From Escherichia coli (GTDB lineage Bacteria; Pseudomonadota; Gammaproteobacteria; Enterobacterales; Enterobacteriaceae), in assembly GCF_011881725.1 (NCBI RefSeq), contig NZ_JAATUR010000009.1, positions 42,986 through 106,985 on the forward strand: DNA of 64,000 bases, written 5' to 3'. The position numbers were made by a program, and so were the translations under genes. Within the stretch, counting starts at the first letter, position 1. Each line of letters starts with the position of its first letter. Below, one piece after another: positions 46,655-60,354 of the stretch. The notes under the pieces are model-generated. The model searched no databases and was not told the DNA's origin. It was given only the letters and a program-made list of their open reading frames with translations.

Positions 46655-46900
46655 ATGCGAATTGAAGTCACCATAGCGAAAACTTCACCACTACCCACTG
46701 GCGCCATTGATGCTCTGGCGGGTGAGCTTTCTCGCCGCATTCAGCATGCGTTTCCGGACAATGAAGGTCACGTATCGGTACGATATGCTGCGGCAAATAA
46801 TTTATCGGTTATTGGCGCGACAAAAGAAGATAAACAGCGCATTAGCGAAATTCTACAAGAAACGTGGGAAAGCGCCGATGACTGGTTTGTTAGCGAATAA
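46655..46900 (+). CDS. dinI: DinI, modulator of RecA
   Basis: 81 residues. Binds RecA filaments, stabilising them and reducing RecA coprotease action on UmuD, which tunes the SOS response. The acidic C-terminal helix (ILQETWESADDWFVSE), said to mimic DNA, is intact. ATG at 46655 follows CAGGGGGC; a long in-frame extension upstream runs through the LexA box into pyrC and cannot be real. Confidence 0.97.
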   Translation: MRIEVTIAKTSPLPTGAIDALAGELSRRIQHAFPDNEGHVSVRYAAANNLSVIGATKEDKQRISEILQETWESADDWFVSE

Positions 46901-46921
46901 TATGCAGTGATGTTTGTCTTT

Positions 46922-46950
46922 GCCGGGTCGCCCCGGCTTTTTTATATTTT
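46922..46950 (+). terminator. dinI terminator
   Basis: GCCGGGTCGCCCCGGC stem-loop followed by TTTTTTATATTTT. Confidence 0.9.
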
Positions 46951-47106
46951 AAGATTGTTCGTACAAATTTCACACTTCCTCAAAATAATTGCACAATATG
47001 CTAAAAAAATATGAATGACATGCTGTTTTATTGTTCATATAAATCTTAAAAGCAAAAAAACATCCACTACCCCTTTAAATTTTCGGTGAATACCCATATT
47101 TATTGA

Positions 47107-47112
47107 TATACT
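47107..47112 (+). promoter_or_regulatory. Candidate -10 box of bssS
   Basis: TATACT preceded by TTGA lies 72 bases before the bssS ATG, at the end of a 280-base AT-rich gap after the dinI terminator. No convincing -35 is seen, which suits a stationary-phase or activator-dependent promoter. Confidence 0.45.
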
Positions 47113-47183
47113 GAAGTTGCTTCAGATAAAAACGCATTGAACCTCGAATAACGTTGTCTAGTAACACGAATTAGGGGGCCATG

Positions 47184-47438
47184 ATGGAAAAAAACAATGA
47201 AGTCATTCAGACTCATCCGCTCGTAGGGTGGGACATCAGTACCGTTGATAGTTATGATGCGCTGATGTTGCGTTTGCACTACCAGACCCCAAATAAGTCC
47301 GAGCAGGAAGGGACTGAAGTTGGTCAGACACTCTGGTTAACTACTGATGTTGCCAGACAATTTATTTCGATATTAGAAGCAGGAATCGCCAAAATTGAAT
47401 CTGGTGATTTCCAGGTAAACGAGTATCGGCGTCATTAA
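47184..47438 (+). CDS. bssS: BssS, biofilm regulator
   Basis: 84 residues, acidic, without known domain. In E. coli it represses biofilm formation in a way linked to indole and AI-2 signals; mechanism unclear. Two adjacent ATGs (47181, 47184) follow AGGGGGCC; the second has better spacing and gives the usual length. Alone between two terminators. Its product and the csg genes in this window both bear on biofilm. Confidence 0.94.
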   Translation: MEKNNEVIQTHPLVGWDISTVDSYDALMLRLHYQTPNKSEQEGTEVGQTLWLTTDVARQFISILEAGIAKIESGDFQVNEYRRH

Positions 47439-47458
47439 CATGACATGACCATCCACCC

Positions 47459-47485
47459 AAAAGGCACCTTACCGGTGCCTTTACC
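47459..47485 (+). terminator. bssS terminator
   Basis: AAAGGCACC-TTAC-CGGTGCCTTT symmetric stem, weak T run (TTTACC), 21 bases after bssS. Confidence 0.7.
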
Positions 47486-47552
47486 ATTTCTGGGTTGTAT
47501 ATCGTTTGTTACTTATTTACTCTGCTTACACCATGAGAGCAGAGAGAAAAAA

Positions 47553-48671
47553 ATGAAATACGATCTCATCATTATTGGCAGCGGTTCCGTAGGCGCTGCA
47601 GCCGGGTATTATGCTACCCAGGCCGGTTTGAAAGTGTTGATGACCGACAGCCATATGCCGCCACATCAACACGGCAGTCACCACGGCAATACGCGATTAA
47701 TTCGCCATGCTTATGGTGAAGGCGAAAAGTATGTTCCGCTAGCGCTCCGTGCGCAAACCCTGTGGGATGAACTCTCCCGTTACAACGAAGAGGATCCTAT
47801 TTTTGTGCGCTCAGGGGTGATCAACCTCGGCCCTGCCGACTCCGAGTTTCTCGCCAATGTCGCTCACAGCGCCAAACAATGGCAACTCAACGTCGAGAAG
47901 TTGGATGCGCAAGCCATTATGTCTCGCTGGCCGGAAATACGCGTCCCTGACAACTATATCGGGCTATTTGAGGCCGACTCCGGTTTTTTACGCAGTGAAC
48001 TGGCGATTAATACCTGGATCAAACTGGCAAATGAAGCTGGCTGCGCGCAACTGTTTAACTGTCCGGTCACCGCTATTCGTCATGACGATAGCGGCGTAAC
48101 TATTGAAACGGCGGACGGAGAGTATCAGGCGAAAAAAGCAATCGTCTGTGCGGGCACCTGGGTAAAAGACCTGCTTCCGGATCTGCCTATCCAGCCTGTA
48201 CGTAAAGTATTCGCCTGGTATCAGGCCGATGGCCGCTATAGCGTGAAAAATAAATTCCCGGCCTTTACCGGTGAACTGCCCAATGGCGATCAATACTACG
48301 GTTTTCCGGCGGAAAACGATGCGCTGAAAATTGGTAAACATAACGGTGGTCAGGTAATACATTCAGCGGATGAACGCGTTCCGTTTGCGGAAGTAGCCAG
48401 CGATGGTTCGGAAGCCTTCCCGTTCTTGCGCAATGTGTTACCGGGTATCGGTTGCTGCCTGTATGGCGCTGCCTGCACCTATGATAATTCGCCTGACGAA
48501 GATTTTATTATCGATACCCTACCAGGACACGATAATACGCTGCTGATTACTGGCCTGAGTGGGCATGGTTTTAAATTTGCTTCGGTGTTAGGGGAAATAG
48601 CAGCTGACTTTGCGCAAGACAAAAAAATCGATTTTGATTTAACGCCATTCCGGCTTTCCCGCTTCCAATAA
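47553..48671 (+). CDS. solA: N-methyl-L-tryptophan oxidase
   Basis: Monomeric sarcosine-oxidase-type flavoenzyme that demethylates N-methyltryptophan. FAD Rossmann motif [15 protein letters not shown] at 6-20; the covalent flavin cysteine is in the C-terminal [20 protein letters not shown] (about 308). [14 protein letters not shown] is the conserved flavin-contact loop. ATG at 47553 follows AGAGAGAAAAAA and gives 372 residues; the earlier in-frame ATG runs through the bssS terminator. Confidence 0.95.
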   Translation: MKYDLIIIGSGSVGAAAGYYATQAGLKVLMTDSHMPPHQHGSHHGNTRLIRHAYGEGEKYVPLALRAQTLWDELSRYNEEDPIFVRSGVINLGPADSEFLANVAHSAKQWQLNVEKLDAQAIMSRWPEIRVPDNYIGLFEADSGFLRSELAINTWIKLANEAGCAQLFNCPVTAIRHDDSGVTIETADGEYQAKKAIVCAGTWVKDLLPDLPIQPVRKVFAWYQADGRYSVKNKFPAFTGELPNGDQYYGFPAENDALKIGKHNGGQVIHSADERVPFAEVASDGSEAFPFLRNVLPGIGCCLYGAACTYDNSPDEDFIIDTLPGHDNTLLITGLSGHGFKFASVLGEIAADFAQDKKIDFDLTPFRLSRFQ

Positions 48672-48679
48672 TCATCATC

Positions 48680-48706
48680 GCGGCCTCTAAGTTGAGGCCG
48701 TTTTTG
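48680..48706 (+). terminator. solA terminator
   Basis: GCGGCCTC-TAAGTT-GAGGCCG stem followed by TTTTTGC, nine bases after solA. The right arm overlaps the longer N-terminus proposed for YceO. Confidence 0.85.
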
Positions 48707-48718
48707 CAGGAGCTTTTA

Positions 48719-48832
48719 ATGCGTCGTCTGGTGAACTATCTCATCAATAATATTCGCGAACATCTCATGCTTTATCTTTTTCTCTGGGGGGTATTGGCGA
48801 TTATGGATCTGATTTATGTGTTTTATTTTTAA
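48719..48832 (+). CDS. yceO: YceO, small inner-membrane protein
   Basis: 37 residues from ATG at 48719, which has AGGAG seven bases upstream. The protein is one hydrophobic helix (about 15-37, [20 protein letters not shown]) after a short basic N-terminus ([15 protein letters not shown]). The K-12 annotation, as I remember it, is 46 residues from an ATG nine codons earlier. Here that codon is TTG (48692) and lies inside the solA terminator, so the short form is more likely. Biofilm and acid-stress links have been reported for yceO; role unknown. Confidence 0.85.
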   Translation: MRRLVNYLINNIREHLMLYLFLWGVLAIMDLIYVFYF

Positions 48833-49092
48833 CCATCAGGGCTGACGTAAATTGACAAACATTTAATCTCCCTTTCATTTGGCGTGAGAAATTGAATAAC
48901 CCTAATCCAGTCGCAACAGCACTCACCAGACATCCCTCCCCCTGCAACCACTAAACTTATGAAGGTTTTTTCATTATTAAATCAAAATTATTGAAATAAA
49001 AATAAATATCATTCGGATTGTTATTTTTCAGTTGCAATTCTTCTCATGACAAGCCATTTTCATTGCCTTGTGAATATGTTCTGGATGCAGTT

Positions 49093-49659
49093 ATGCAATT
49101 CATAAATTCCCCTCAACGCTATGGTGTTATTTCTGCCGCTTTACATTGGCTGACGGCAATTATTGTCTATGGCATGTTTGCTTTAGGTTTGTGGATGGTA
49201 ACGTTAAGTTATTACGACGGTTGGTATCACAAGGCGCCAGAGTTGCATAAAAGCATCGGTATTCTGTTAATGATGGGGCTGGTTATTCGCGTTCTCTGGC
49301 GTTTAATTTCTCCTCCGCCAGCCCCACTGAAAAGTTATTCCCCCGCTATACGTTACGGAGCGAAAGCTGGTCATCTGGCACTGTATCTTTTGCTCTTTGC
49401 TATTGGCATGAGCGGTTACCTTATCTCTACCGCCGATGGCAAACCCATCAGCGTCTTTGGTTGGTTTGAAATCCCCGCAACGCTTGCAGATGCCGGCACG
49501 CAAGCTGACTTAGCCGGAACTTTACATCTCTGGTTTGCCTGGAGTGTCGTCATCCTGTCAGTTATGCACGGACTTATGGCGCTGAAACATCATTTCATCG
49601 ATAAAGACGACACTCTGAAGCGCATGCTGGGAAAGTCGTCATCTGACTATGGAGTATAA
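49093..49659 (+). CDS. yceJ: YceJ, cytochrome b561-type membrane protein
   Basis: 188 residues with four hydrophobic spans (about 13-35, 50-68, 90-108, 145-168) and histidines positioned for two b haems (ALHWL, ELHKS, GHLALYL, TLHLWF). Probably passes electrons to or from quinone at the inner membrane. ATG at 49093 gives the family length; an earlier ATG would add 25 residues of unlike composition. Three bases upstream of yceI, whose product may bind a polyprenoid or quinone, so the two probably work together. A 260-base AT-rich gap before it holds the promoter. Confidence 0.94.
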   Translation: MQFINSPQRYGVISAALHWLTAIIVYGMFALGLWMVTLSYYDGWYHKAPELHKSIGILLMMGLVIRVLWRLISPPPAPLKSYSPAIRYGAKAGHLALYLLLFAIGMSGYLISTADGKPISVFGWFEIPATLADAGTQADLAGTLHLWFAWSVVILSVMHGLMALKHHFIDKDDTLKRMLGKSSSDYGV

Positions 49660-49662
49660 AAA

Positions 49663-50238
49663 ATGAAAAAAAGCCTGCTTGGTTTAACCTTCGCTTCCCT
49701 GATGTTCTCTGCCGGTTCAGCTGTCGCCGCCGATTACAAAATTGACAAAGAAGGCCAACACGCCTTTGTTAATTTCCGCATCCAGCACCTCGGCTATAGC
49801 TGGCTATATGGCACCTTTAAAGATTTCGACGGAACTTTTACCTTTGATGAAAAGAATCCTGCTGCCGATAAAGTGAATGTGACAATTAACACCACCAGTG
49901 TTGATACCAATCACGCCGAACGCGATAAACATCTTCGCAGTGCGGATTTCCTCAATACTGCAAAATATCCGCAGGCAACATTCACCTCCACCAGCGTGAA
50001 GAAAGACGGTGACGAACTGGATATTACCGGCGATCTGACGCTGAATGGCGTAACCAAACCAGTCACGCTGGAAGCGAAATTAATTGGTCAGGGCGACGAT
50101 CCGTGGGGCGGTAAACGTGCAGGCTTTGAGGCCGAAGGCAAAATTAAGCTGAAAGACTTCAATATCAAGTCGGATTTAGGTCCAGCATCTCAGGAAGTGG
50201 ATCTGATTATTTCAGTGGAAGGTATACAGCAGAAGTAA
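49663..50238 (+). CDS. yceI: YceI, periplasmic lipocalin-like protein
   Basis: 191 residues. Signal peptide (about 1-22, ending AVAA before DYKID) and one YceI domain, an eight-stranded antiparallel barrel that in related proteins holds polyisoprenoid or quinone. Conserved [18 protein letters not shown]. High-pH and osmotic induction are reported in E. coli. Follows yceJ after three bases. Confidence 0.95.
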   Translation: MKKSLLGLTFASLMFSAGSAVAADYKIDKEGQHAFVNFRIQHLGYSWLYGTFKDFDGTFTFDEKNPAADKVNVTINTTSVDTNHAERDKHLRSADFLNTAKYPQATFTSTSVKKDGDELDITGDLTLNGVTKPVTLEAKLIGQGDDPWGGKRAGFEAEGKIKLKDFNIKSDLGPASQEVDLIISVEGIQQK

Positions 50239-50248
50239 GACTGAAATG

Positions 50249-50275
50249 TTGCCGGATGGCACGCATCCGGCAATG
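50249..50275. repeat. REP element between yceI and trhO
   Basis: TTGCCGGATG-GCA-CGCATCCGGCAA: one near-perfect REP palindrome between convergent genes. Confidence 0.88.
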
Positions 50276-50279
50276 ATAT

Positions 50280-51332
50280 TTATTCTGTTGGGTCAGGAAT
50301 GCCCAGCGTTGTATTCAGGCGTCCCCGCGACTTATTAAAGATTTTATTGCCATTTTCTCGCCCAGCCCGACGGCGTCGCTGTTCTTCTGCCGGTAACGCG
50401 CTTTCTTCGCAGCAAATCTCACTACAACAACCTTTGTACTTCTCCGCACATACCGGACACTGAATAAACAGCAGGTGGCAGCCATCATTTTTACAGTTGG
50501 TATGGCTGTCGCACGGAGCGCCGCACTGGTGGCAATGCGCGATAATTTCGTCAGAAATACGCTCGCCCATCCGCTCGTCAAAAACAAAATTTTTGCCAAT
50601 AAAACGTACCGGTAAGCCCTGCTCGCGCGCCTTACGGGCGTATTCAATAATTCCGCCTTCGATGTGCCAGACTTTGTTGAATCCGTTGTGTTTCATCCAG
50701 GCACTGGCCTTTTCACAACGAATACCGCCGGTGCAGTACATCACGATTTTTTTATCTTTATTTGCCTGCATCATTTCGACTGCTTTTGGCAGCTGCTCAC
50801 GGAAGGTATCCGCCGGAATTTCCAGCGCGTTTTCAAAGTGCCCGACTTCATACTCATAGTGGTTACGCATGTCGATAAACAGTGCATCGGGATCGTCAAG
50901 CATGGCGTTCACTTCCGCCGCTTGCAGATACTCTCCAACATTGCTGGCGTCAAAGTTAGGATCATCAATTCCATCAGCAACGATGCGATCGCGCACCTTC
51001 ATGCGTAGTACCCAGAAGGATTTCCCATCATCATCCAACGCGATATTCAGGCGTAAGCCAGCTAAAGCCGGATCGAAGGCGTATAGCTGCGCGCGAAATG
51101 TTTCAACATTGCTTGCTGGTACGCTGATTTGCGCGTTAATACCCTCATGCGCCAGATACACTCGCCCAAAAATATTCAGCGCGGTAAACAGCTGATATAA
51201 AGCGTCACGGGTCGCTTTAGGATCGGCAATGTGGAAATACTTATAAAACGAAATGGTGGTACGCGGTTCGCTCTCAGCCAACATTTTGGCTTTCAGTGCG
51301 TCGTTGGAAATGCGGTTGTGTAACACTGGCAT
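50280..51332 (-). CDS. trhO: TrhO (YceA), oxygen-dependent tRNA uridine-34 hydroxylase
   Basis: Makes 5-hydroxyuridine at the wobble base of a subset of tRNAs using O2. N-terminal ferredoxin-like domain (about 20-120), central rhodanese domain with Cys200 in the loop CTGGIR, and a Cys-rich C-terminal zinc region (about 270-320, [26 protein letters not shown]) plus a basic tail. ATG at 51332 gives 350 residues; an upstream ATG adds 18 residues without family similarity. Confidence 0.95.
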   Translation of the reverse strand: MPVLHNRISNDALKAKMLAESEPRTTISFYKYFHIADPKATRDALYQLFTALNIFGRVYLAHEGINAQISVPASNVETFRAQLYAFDPALAGLRLNIALDDDGKSFWVLRMKVRDRIVADGIDDPNFDASNVGEYLQAAEVNAMLDDPDALFIDMRNHYEYEVGHFENALEIPADTFREQLPKAVEMMQANKDKKIVMYCTGGIRCEKASAWMKHNGFNKVWHIEGGIIEYARKAREQGLPVRFIGKNFVFDERMGERISDEIIAHCHQCGAPCDSHTNCKNDGCHLLFIQCPVCAEKYKGCCSEICCEESALPAEEQRRRRAGRENGNKIFNKSRGRLNTTLGIPDPTE

Positions 51333-51556
51333 GGTGTACGGTTCCTGCGAGGTGGGAAAGTAAAAATCCGCGGCATGATATAGCAATTATCGATAATTAA
51401 CATCCACACATTTTACGCTACATTTACGCATTAAAAATTATTTGTTATTTACAAGCGCGGCAATTTCGCCCAGTCTTCAGTCTCAAATTTTGGTTGAGGG
51501 CAAAAAAATGCGACAATACATACAATTGCCCGTATAGGTTGAAAGACAGGATTGAT

Positions 51557-52477
51557 ATGACGAATCTACCCAAGTTCTCCACCGCACTGCTTCATCCGCG
51601 TTATTGGTTAACCTGGTTGGGTATTGGCGTACTTTGGTTGGTCGTGCAATTGCCCTACCCGATTATCTATCGCCTCGGCTGTGCGACAGGACGACTGGCG
51701 TTACGTTTTATGAAACGACGCGCCAAAATTGTGCATCGCAACCTGGAACTGTGCTTCCCGGAAATGAGCGAACAAGAGCGCCATCAGATGGTGATTAAGA
51801 ATTTTGAATCCGTTGGTATGGGACTGATGGAAACCGGCATGGCGTGGTTCTGGCCAGATCGTCGGATTGCCCGCTGGACGGAAGTCATCGGCATGGAGCA
51901 TATCCGTGATGTGCAGGCGCAAAAACGTGGCATCCTGTTAGTTGGCATCCATTTTCTGACGCTGGAACTCGGTGCACGACAATTTGGAATGCAGGAGCCG
52001 GGCATCGGGGTTTATCGTCCGAATGACAATCCATTAATCGACTGGCTGCAAACCTGGGGCCGCCTGCGTTCAAATAAATCGATGCTCGATCGCAAAGATT
52101 TAAAAGGGATGATTAAAGCGCTGAAAAAAGGTGAAGTCGTCTGGTACGCACCAGATCATGATTACGGTCCGCGCTCGAGCGTTTTTGTACCGTTGTTCGC
52201 CGTTGAGCAGGCGGCGACCACTACCGGCACCTGGATGCTGGCGCGGATGTCCGGTGCATGTCTGGTGCCGTTTGTCCCTCGTCGTAAGCCGGACGGCAAA
52301 GGGTATCAGTTGATCATGCTGCCGCCAGAGTGTTCACCGCCACTGGATAACGCTGAAACCACCGCCGCGTGGATGAACAAAGTGGTCGAAAAATGCATCA
52401 TGATGGCGCCAGAACAGTACATGTGGCTGCATCGCCGCTTCAAAACGCGCCCGGAAGGCGTTCCTTCACGTTACTAA
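51557..52477 (+). CDS. lpxL: LpxL (HtrB), lauroyl-Kdo2-lipid IVA acyltransferase
   Basis: Adds the secondary laurate to lipid A at the inner membrane; needed for growth above about 33 C in E. coli. One N-terminal membrane span (about 18-38), then the HX4(D/E) catalytic motif GIHFLTLE and further conserved [11 protein letters not shown] and [14 protein letters not shown] at 51557 follows GACAGGATTGAT and gives 306 residues; an earlier ATG is out of line with the family. Confidence 0.96.
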   Translation: MTNLPKFSTALLHPRYWLTWLGIGVLWLVVQLPYPIIYRLGCATGRLALRFMKRRAKIVHRNLELCFPEMSEQERHQMVIKNFESVGMGLMETGMAWFWPDRRIARWTEVIGMEHIRDVQAQKRGILLVGIHFLTLELGARQFGMQEPGIGVYRPNDNPLIDWLQTWGRLRSNKSMLDRKDLKGMIKALKKGEVVWYAPDHDYGPRSSVFVPLFAVEQAATTTGTWMLARMSGACLVPFVPRRKPDGKGYQLIMLPPECSPPLDNAETTAAWMNKVVEKCIMMAPEQYMWLHRRFKTRPEGVPSRY

Positions 52478-52486
52478 CCCTCTTTA

Positions 52487-52521
52487 TGCCGGATAAGATG
52501 CGTAGCATCGCATCCGGCACA
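52487..52521. repeat. REP element between lpxL and mdtG
   Basis: TGCCGGATAAGATGCGTAGCATCGCATCCGGCA: single REP palindrome ten bases after lpxL. Confidence 0.88.
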
Positions 52522-52653
52522 TCAGCATCAAATCCCCCGATTTAGCGATAAAAGCTCTCCGCATTGCCTCACTTATAAGTCAGGCGCATAATTAGTGTGC
52601 TTATCTTTTTTTCTCTTGTTCACCGCGCCCTGGCGCACCAACAGCGGATTGCT

Positions 52654-53880
52654 ATGTCACTCTGTGAAAATGACACTCCCATAAACTGGAAACGAAACCT
52701 GCTCATTGCCTGGCTAGGCTGTTTTCTTACCGGCGCAGCCTTCAGTCTGGTAATGCCATTCTTACCCCTCTACGTTGAACAACTCGGCGTTACGGGCCAC
52801 TCGGCACTAAATATGTGGTCAGGGATTGTCTTCAGTATTACCTTTCTATTTTCCGCCATTGCTTCTCCGTTCTGGGGAGGGCTTGCTGACCGTAAAGGTC
52901 GAAAAATTATGCTTCTGCGCTCTGCCCTCGGGATGGGCATCGTGATGGTGCTGATGGGAGTAGTGCAAAATATCTGGCAATTTCTGATCCTACGAGCATT
53001 ACTGGGGCTGCTCGGTGGATTTGTCCCTAATGCCAACGCGCTAATCGCCACTCAGGTCCCGCGCAATAAAAGCGGCTGGGCGCTGGGTACGCTTTCCACA
53101 GGCGGCGTTAGTGGCGCGCTGCTTGGTCCCATGGCTGGCGGCTTGCTCGCCGATAACTATGGCTTACGTCCGGTATTTTTTATTACCGCCAGTGTGCTAA
53201 TACTCTGCTTTTTCGTCACACTGTTTTGTATCAAAGAGAAATTCCAGCCAGTCAGCAAAAAAGAAATGCTGCACATGCGGGAAGTCGTGACATCGCTTAA
53301 AAACCCGAAGCTGGTACTTAGCCTGTTTGTCACAACATTAATCATTCAGGTCGCAACCGGGTCAATCGCGCCAATCCTGACCCTCTATGTCCGCGAACTG
53401 GCGGGGAATGTCAGTAATGTTGCTTTTATCAGTGGCATGATTGCCTCGGTCCCCGGCGTGGCAGCGCTACTTAGCGCGCCACGACTTGGCAAACTTGGCG
53501 ATCGAATCGGACCAGAAAAGATCCTGATTACCGCGTTGATCTTTTCTGTACTGCTGTTGATACCAATGTCTTACGTCCAGACACCATTCCAACTTGGGAT
53601 TTTACGCTTTTTACTCGGGGCCGCCGATGGCGCGTTACTCCCCGCTGTACAAACGCTACTGGTCTATAACTCAACAAATCAAATTGCTGGACGAATTTTC
53701 AGCTACAACCAGTCATTTCGCGATATTGGCAACGTAACGGGACCATTGATGGGCGCGGCTATCTCGGCAAACTATGGTTTCCGTGCTGTGTTTCTGGTCA
53801 CTGCAGGGGTTGTGTTATTTAACGCGGTTTATTCCTGGAACAGTCTGCGTCGCCGCCGATTGCCCCAAGTGACTGGCTGA
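52654..53880 (+). CDS. mdtG: MdtG, major-facilitator multidrug exporter
   Basis: Twelve-span MFS efflux pump; in E. coli overexpression raises fosfomycin and deoxycholate tolerance and the gene belongs to the marA-soxS-rob regulon. Motif A is [11 protein letters not shown] (about 80-90), motif [16 protein letters not shown] (about 150-165). ATG at 52654 gives 408 residues; the frame is open 19 codons further upstream but that part overlaps the promoter. Confidence 0.95.
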   Translation: MSLCENDTPINWKRNLLIAWLGCFLTGAAFSLVMPFLPLYVEQLGVTGHSALNMWSGIVFSITFLFSAIASPFWGGLADRKGRKIMLLRSALGMGIVMVLMGVVQNIWQFLILRALLGLLGGFVPNANALIATQVPRNKSGWALGTLSTGGVSGALLGPMAGGLLADNYGLRPVFFITASVLILCFFVTLFCIKEKFQPVSKKEMLHMREVVTSLKNPKLVLSLFVTTLIIQVATGSIAPILTLYVRELAGNVSNVAFISGMIASVPGVAALLSAPRLGKLGDRIGPEKILITALIFSVLLLIPMSYVQTPFQLGILRFLLGAADGALLPAVQTLLVYNSTNQIAGRIFSYNQSFRDIGNVTGPLMGAAISANYGFRAVFLVTAGVVLFNAVYSWNSLRRRRLPQVTG

Positions 53881-53961
53881 TTTTTCCCTTTCATACTTGC
53901 AAAAGCGAATAATCAGCTATTCTTTCCCTGAATACATCATCAAATCAAAGGGAGAATCGTG

Positions 53962-54336
53962 ATGACTATGTACGCAACGCTTGAAGAAGCCATTGATGCC
54001 GCACGGGAAGAGTTTCTTGCTGACAACCCCGGAATCGATGCTGATGAAGCAAATGTGCAACAGTTCAATGTCCAGAAATACATTCTGCAAGATGGTGACA
54101 TTATGTGGCAGGTTGAGTTTTTCGCTGATGAAGGCGAAGAAGGTGAATGTCTGCCAATGTTCAGCGGAGAAGCTGCACAAAGCGTCTTTGACGGCGATTA
54201 TGATGAAATTGAAATCCGCCAGGAATGGCAGGAAGAGAATACGCTGCACGAATGGGACGAAGGCGAATTTCAGCTTGAGCCGCCTTTGGATACAGAAGAA
54301 GGACGCGCAGCCGCCGATGAATGGGATGAGCGTTAA
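53962..54336 (+). CDS. msyB: MsyB, acidic protein (multicopy suppressor of secY/secA)
   Basis: 124 residues, extremely acidic (many Glu and Asp, for example DEIEIRQEWQEEN and HEWDEGEFQLEPPLDTEEG). Found as a suppressor of protein-export mutants when overproduced, and induced in stationary phase; the mechanism is unknown, perhaps chaperone-like. ATG at 53962 follows AAAGGGAGAA; a GTG directly before it is possible. Its stop is directly next to the stop of yceK on the other strand. Confidence 0.94.
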   Translation: MTMYATLEEAIDAAREEFLADNPGIDADEANVQQFNVQKYILQDGDIMWQVEFFADEGEEGECLPMFSGEAAQSVFDGDYDEIEIRQEWQEENTLHEWDEGEFQLEPPLDTEEGRAAADEWDER

Positions 54337-54564
54337 TTACTCATATGGCCCATGTTGAATATCAATGGGCAGCAGTAAGGTATCAAAGACGAGAGAGAAC
54401 GGCAGATCGAGGATCGTAACATAGCGCCATGCGGAGTCACGAACATCCCATTGCACCCCAGGATAATATTGGTTGCCATGCCCCTGCCCTGGTATAGTGC
54501 GGCTAATAATGCTGCCACAGCCACTCAGTAAGGTAACCATGATGCCTACCACAATGAAACGCAT
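54337..54564 (-). CDS. yceK: YceK, DUF1375 small lipoprotein
   Basis: 75 residues with lipobox LLSGC (Cys16) and the DUF1375 core GQGHGNQYYPGVQWDVR, WRYVTILDLPFSLVFDTLLLPID. Likely outer-membrane lipoprotein of unknown role. Its 3' end abuts msyB with no gap, and a bidirectional terminator lies upstream of its start, so it has its own promoter within the last few dozen bases and is antisense to the msyB 3' region. Confidence 0.93.
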   Translation of the reverse strand: MRFIVVGIMVTLLSGCGSIISRTIPGQGHGNQYYPGVQWDVRDSAWRYVTILDLPFSLVFDTLLLPIDIQHGPYE

Positions 54565-54580
54565 TTGATACCTCTTTCCT

Positions 54581-54613
54581 AAAAAAATACCGGCCCCACG
54601 CCGGTATTTTTAT
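54581..54613. terminator. Bidirectional terminator between yceK and opgH
   Basis: AAAAAAATACCGGC-CCCAC-GCCGGTATTTTTAT: strong stem with A run on one side and T run on the other, so it works both ways. On the minus strand it ends opgGH; on the plus strand it is the first terminator after msyB. Confidence 0.88.
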
Positions 54614-54636
54614 CGCTAACTAAGTGCTCGTTTTTT

Positions 54637-54720
54637 TCCGGATGCAGTGTAAACACCTTTCCGGCCTGGAAAGTATTGCAATCTCGTAGGCCTGATAAGC
54701 GTAGCGCATCAGGCATCTAC
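54637..54720. repeat. REP/BIME downstream of opgH
   Basis: Two REP-like units: CCGGATGCAGTGTAAACACC...CCGG and GTAGGCCTGATAAGCGTAGC...CATCAGGC. Between the opgH stop and its terminator. Confidence 0.82.
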
Positions 54721-54724
54721 ACTT

Positions 54725-59189
<4,465 letters not shown>

Positions 59190-60347
59190 ATGAATCCAGT
59201 ACCCGCGCAGCGTGAATATTTCCTCGACTCCATCCGCGCCTGGTTGATGTTGTTAGGGATCCCTTTTCATATCTCTTTAATCTATTCAAGCCATACCTGG
59301 CATGTGAATAGCGCAGAGTCGTCCTGGTTGCTGACACTTTTTAACGATTTCATCCACTCGTTCCGCATGCAGGTATTTTTCGTTATTTCTGGTTATTTTT
59401 CCTACATGCTTTTTTTGCGCTATCCATTGAAAAAATGGTGGAAAGTTCGCGTAGAACGCGTGGGGATCCCAATGTTAACGGCTATTCCCCTGCTGACCTT
59501 GCCACAATTCATTATGCTACAGTATGTCAAAGGCAAAGCAGAAAGCTGGCCCGGTTTGTCATTGTATGACAAATATAATACTCTGGCCTGGGAATTAATT
59601 TCGCACCTGTGGTTTTTACTGGTATTGGTGGTCATGACGACGCTTTGCATATGGATATTTAAGCACATCAAACATAAGTTAGATAATTCTGAAAATTTAA
59701 ATAAAAATTTCTCGATGGTTAAACTTTCGGTGATATTTTTAGGCCTCGGCATCAGCTATGCGGTAATAAGAAGAACACTGTTTATCGTTTATCCACCCAT
59801 TTTAAGCAATGGCATGTTCAATTTTATTTTCATGCAGACGCTGTTTTATATACCGTTTTTTATCCTTGGTGCATTAGCTTTTATTTTCCCTAATCTTAAA
59901 GCCTTGTTTACCACACCTTCTCGTGGTTGTACGCTCGCTGCAGCAACGGCATTTGTCGCATATTTGCTCAACCAACGTTACGGGAGCGGCGATGCCTGGA
60001 TGTATGAAACCGAGTCAGTGATCACGATGGTACTTGGCCTGTGGATGGTGAATGTGGTTTTCTCCTTCGGCCACCGTTTGCTTAATTTCCAGTCGGCACG
60101 GGTGACCTACTTTGTGAACGCATCGCTGTTTATCTATCTGGTTCACCACCCATTAACACTGTTTTTCGGCGCATACATTACACCGCACATCACCTCGAAT
60201 TGGCTTGGTTTTATGTGTGGCCTGATATTCGTGGTAGGGATTGCGATAATTCTGTATGAAATTCATTTACGCATTCCATTGTTGAAGTTTTTGTTCTCAG
60301 GAAAACCGGCCATTAAGCGCGAGAATGATAAAGCGCCTGCACGCTGA
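59190..60347 (+). CDS. opgC: OpgC (MdoC), glucan succinyltransferase
   Basis: Inner-membrane acyltransferase (acyltransferase family 3) that adds succinyl groups to periplasmic glucans, making them anionic. Ten or so hydrophobic spans; [19 protein letters not shown] (11-29) holds the family's N-terminal Arg and His, and [12 protein letters not shown] a later motif. 385 residues. A cytoplasmic loop at about 150-185 ([19 protein letters not shown]) is the part most different from K-12 as recalled. Next to opgGH as in other enterobacteria. Confidence 0.96.
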   Translation: MNPVPAQREYFLDSIRAWLMLLGIPFHISLIYSSHTWHVNSAESSWLLTLFNDFIHSFRMQVFFVISGYFSYMLFLRYPLKKWWKVRVERVGIPMLTAIPLLTLPQFIMLQYVKGKAESWPGLSLYDKYNTLAWELISHLWFLLVLVVMTTLCIWIFKHIKHKLDNSENLNKNFSMVKLSVIFLGLGISYAVIRRTLFIVYPPILSNGMFNFIFMQTLFYIPFFILGALAFIFPNLKALFTTPSRGCTLAAATAFVAYLLNQRYGSGDAWMYETESVITMVLGLWMVNVVFSFGHRLLNFQSARVTYFVNASLFIYLVHHPLTLFFGAYITPHITSNWLGFMCGLIFVVGIAIILYEIHLRIPLLKFLFSGKPAIKRENDKAPAR

Positions 60348-60354
60348 GCTACGC

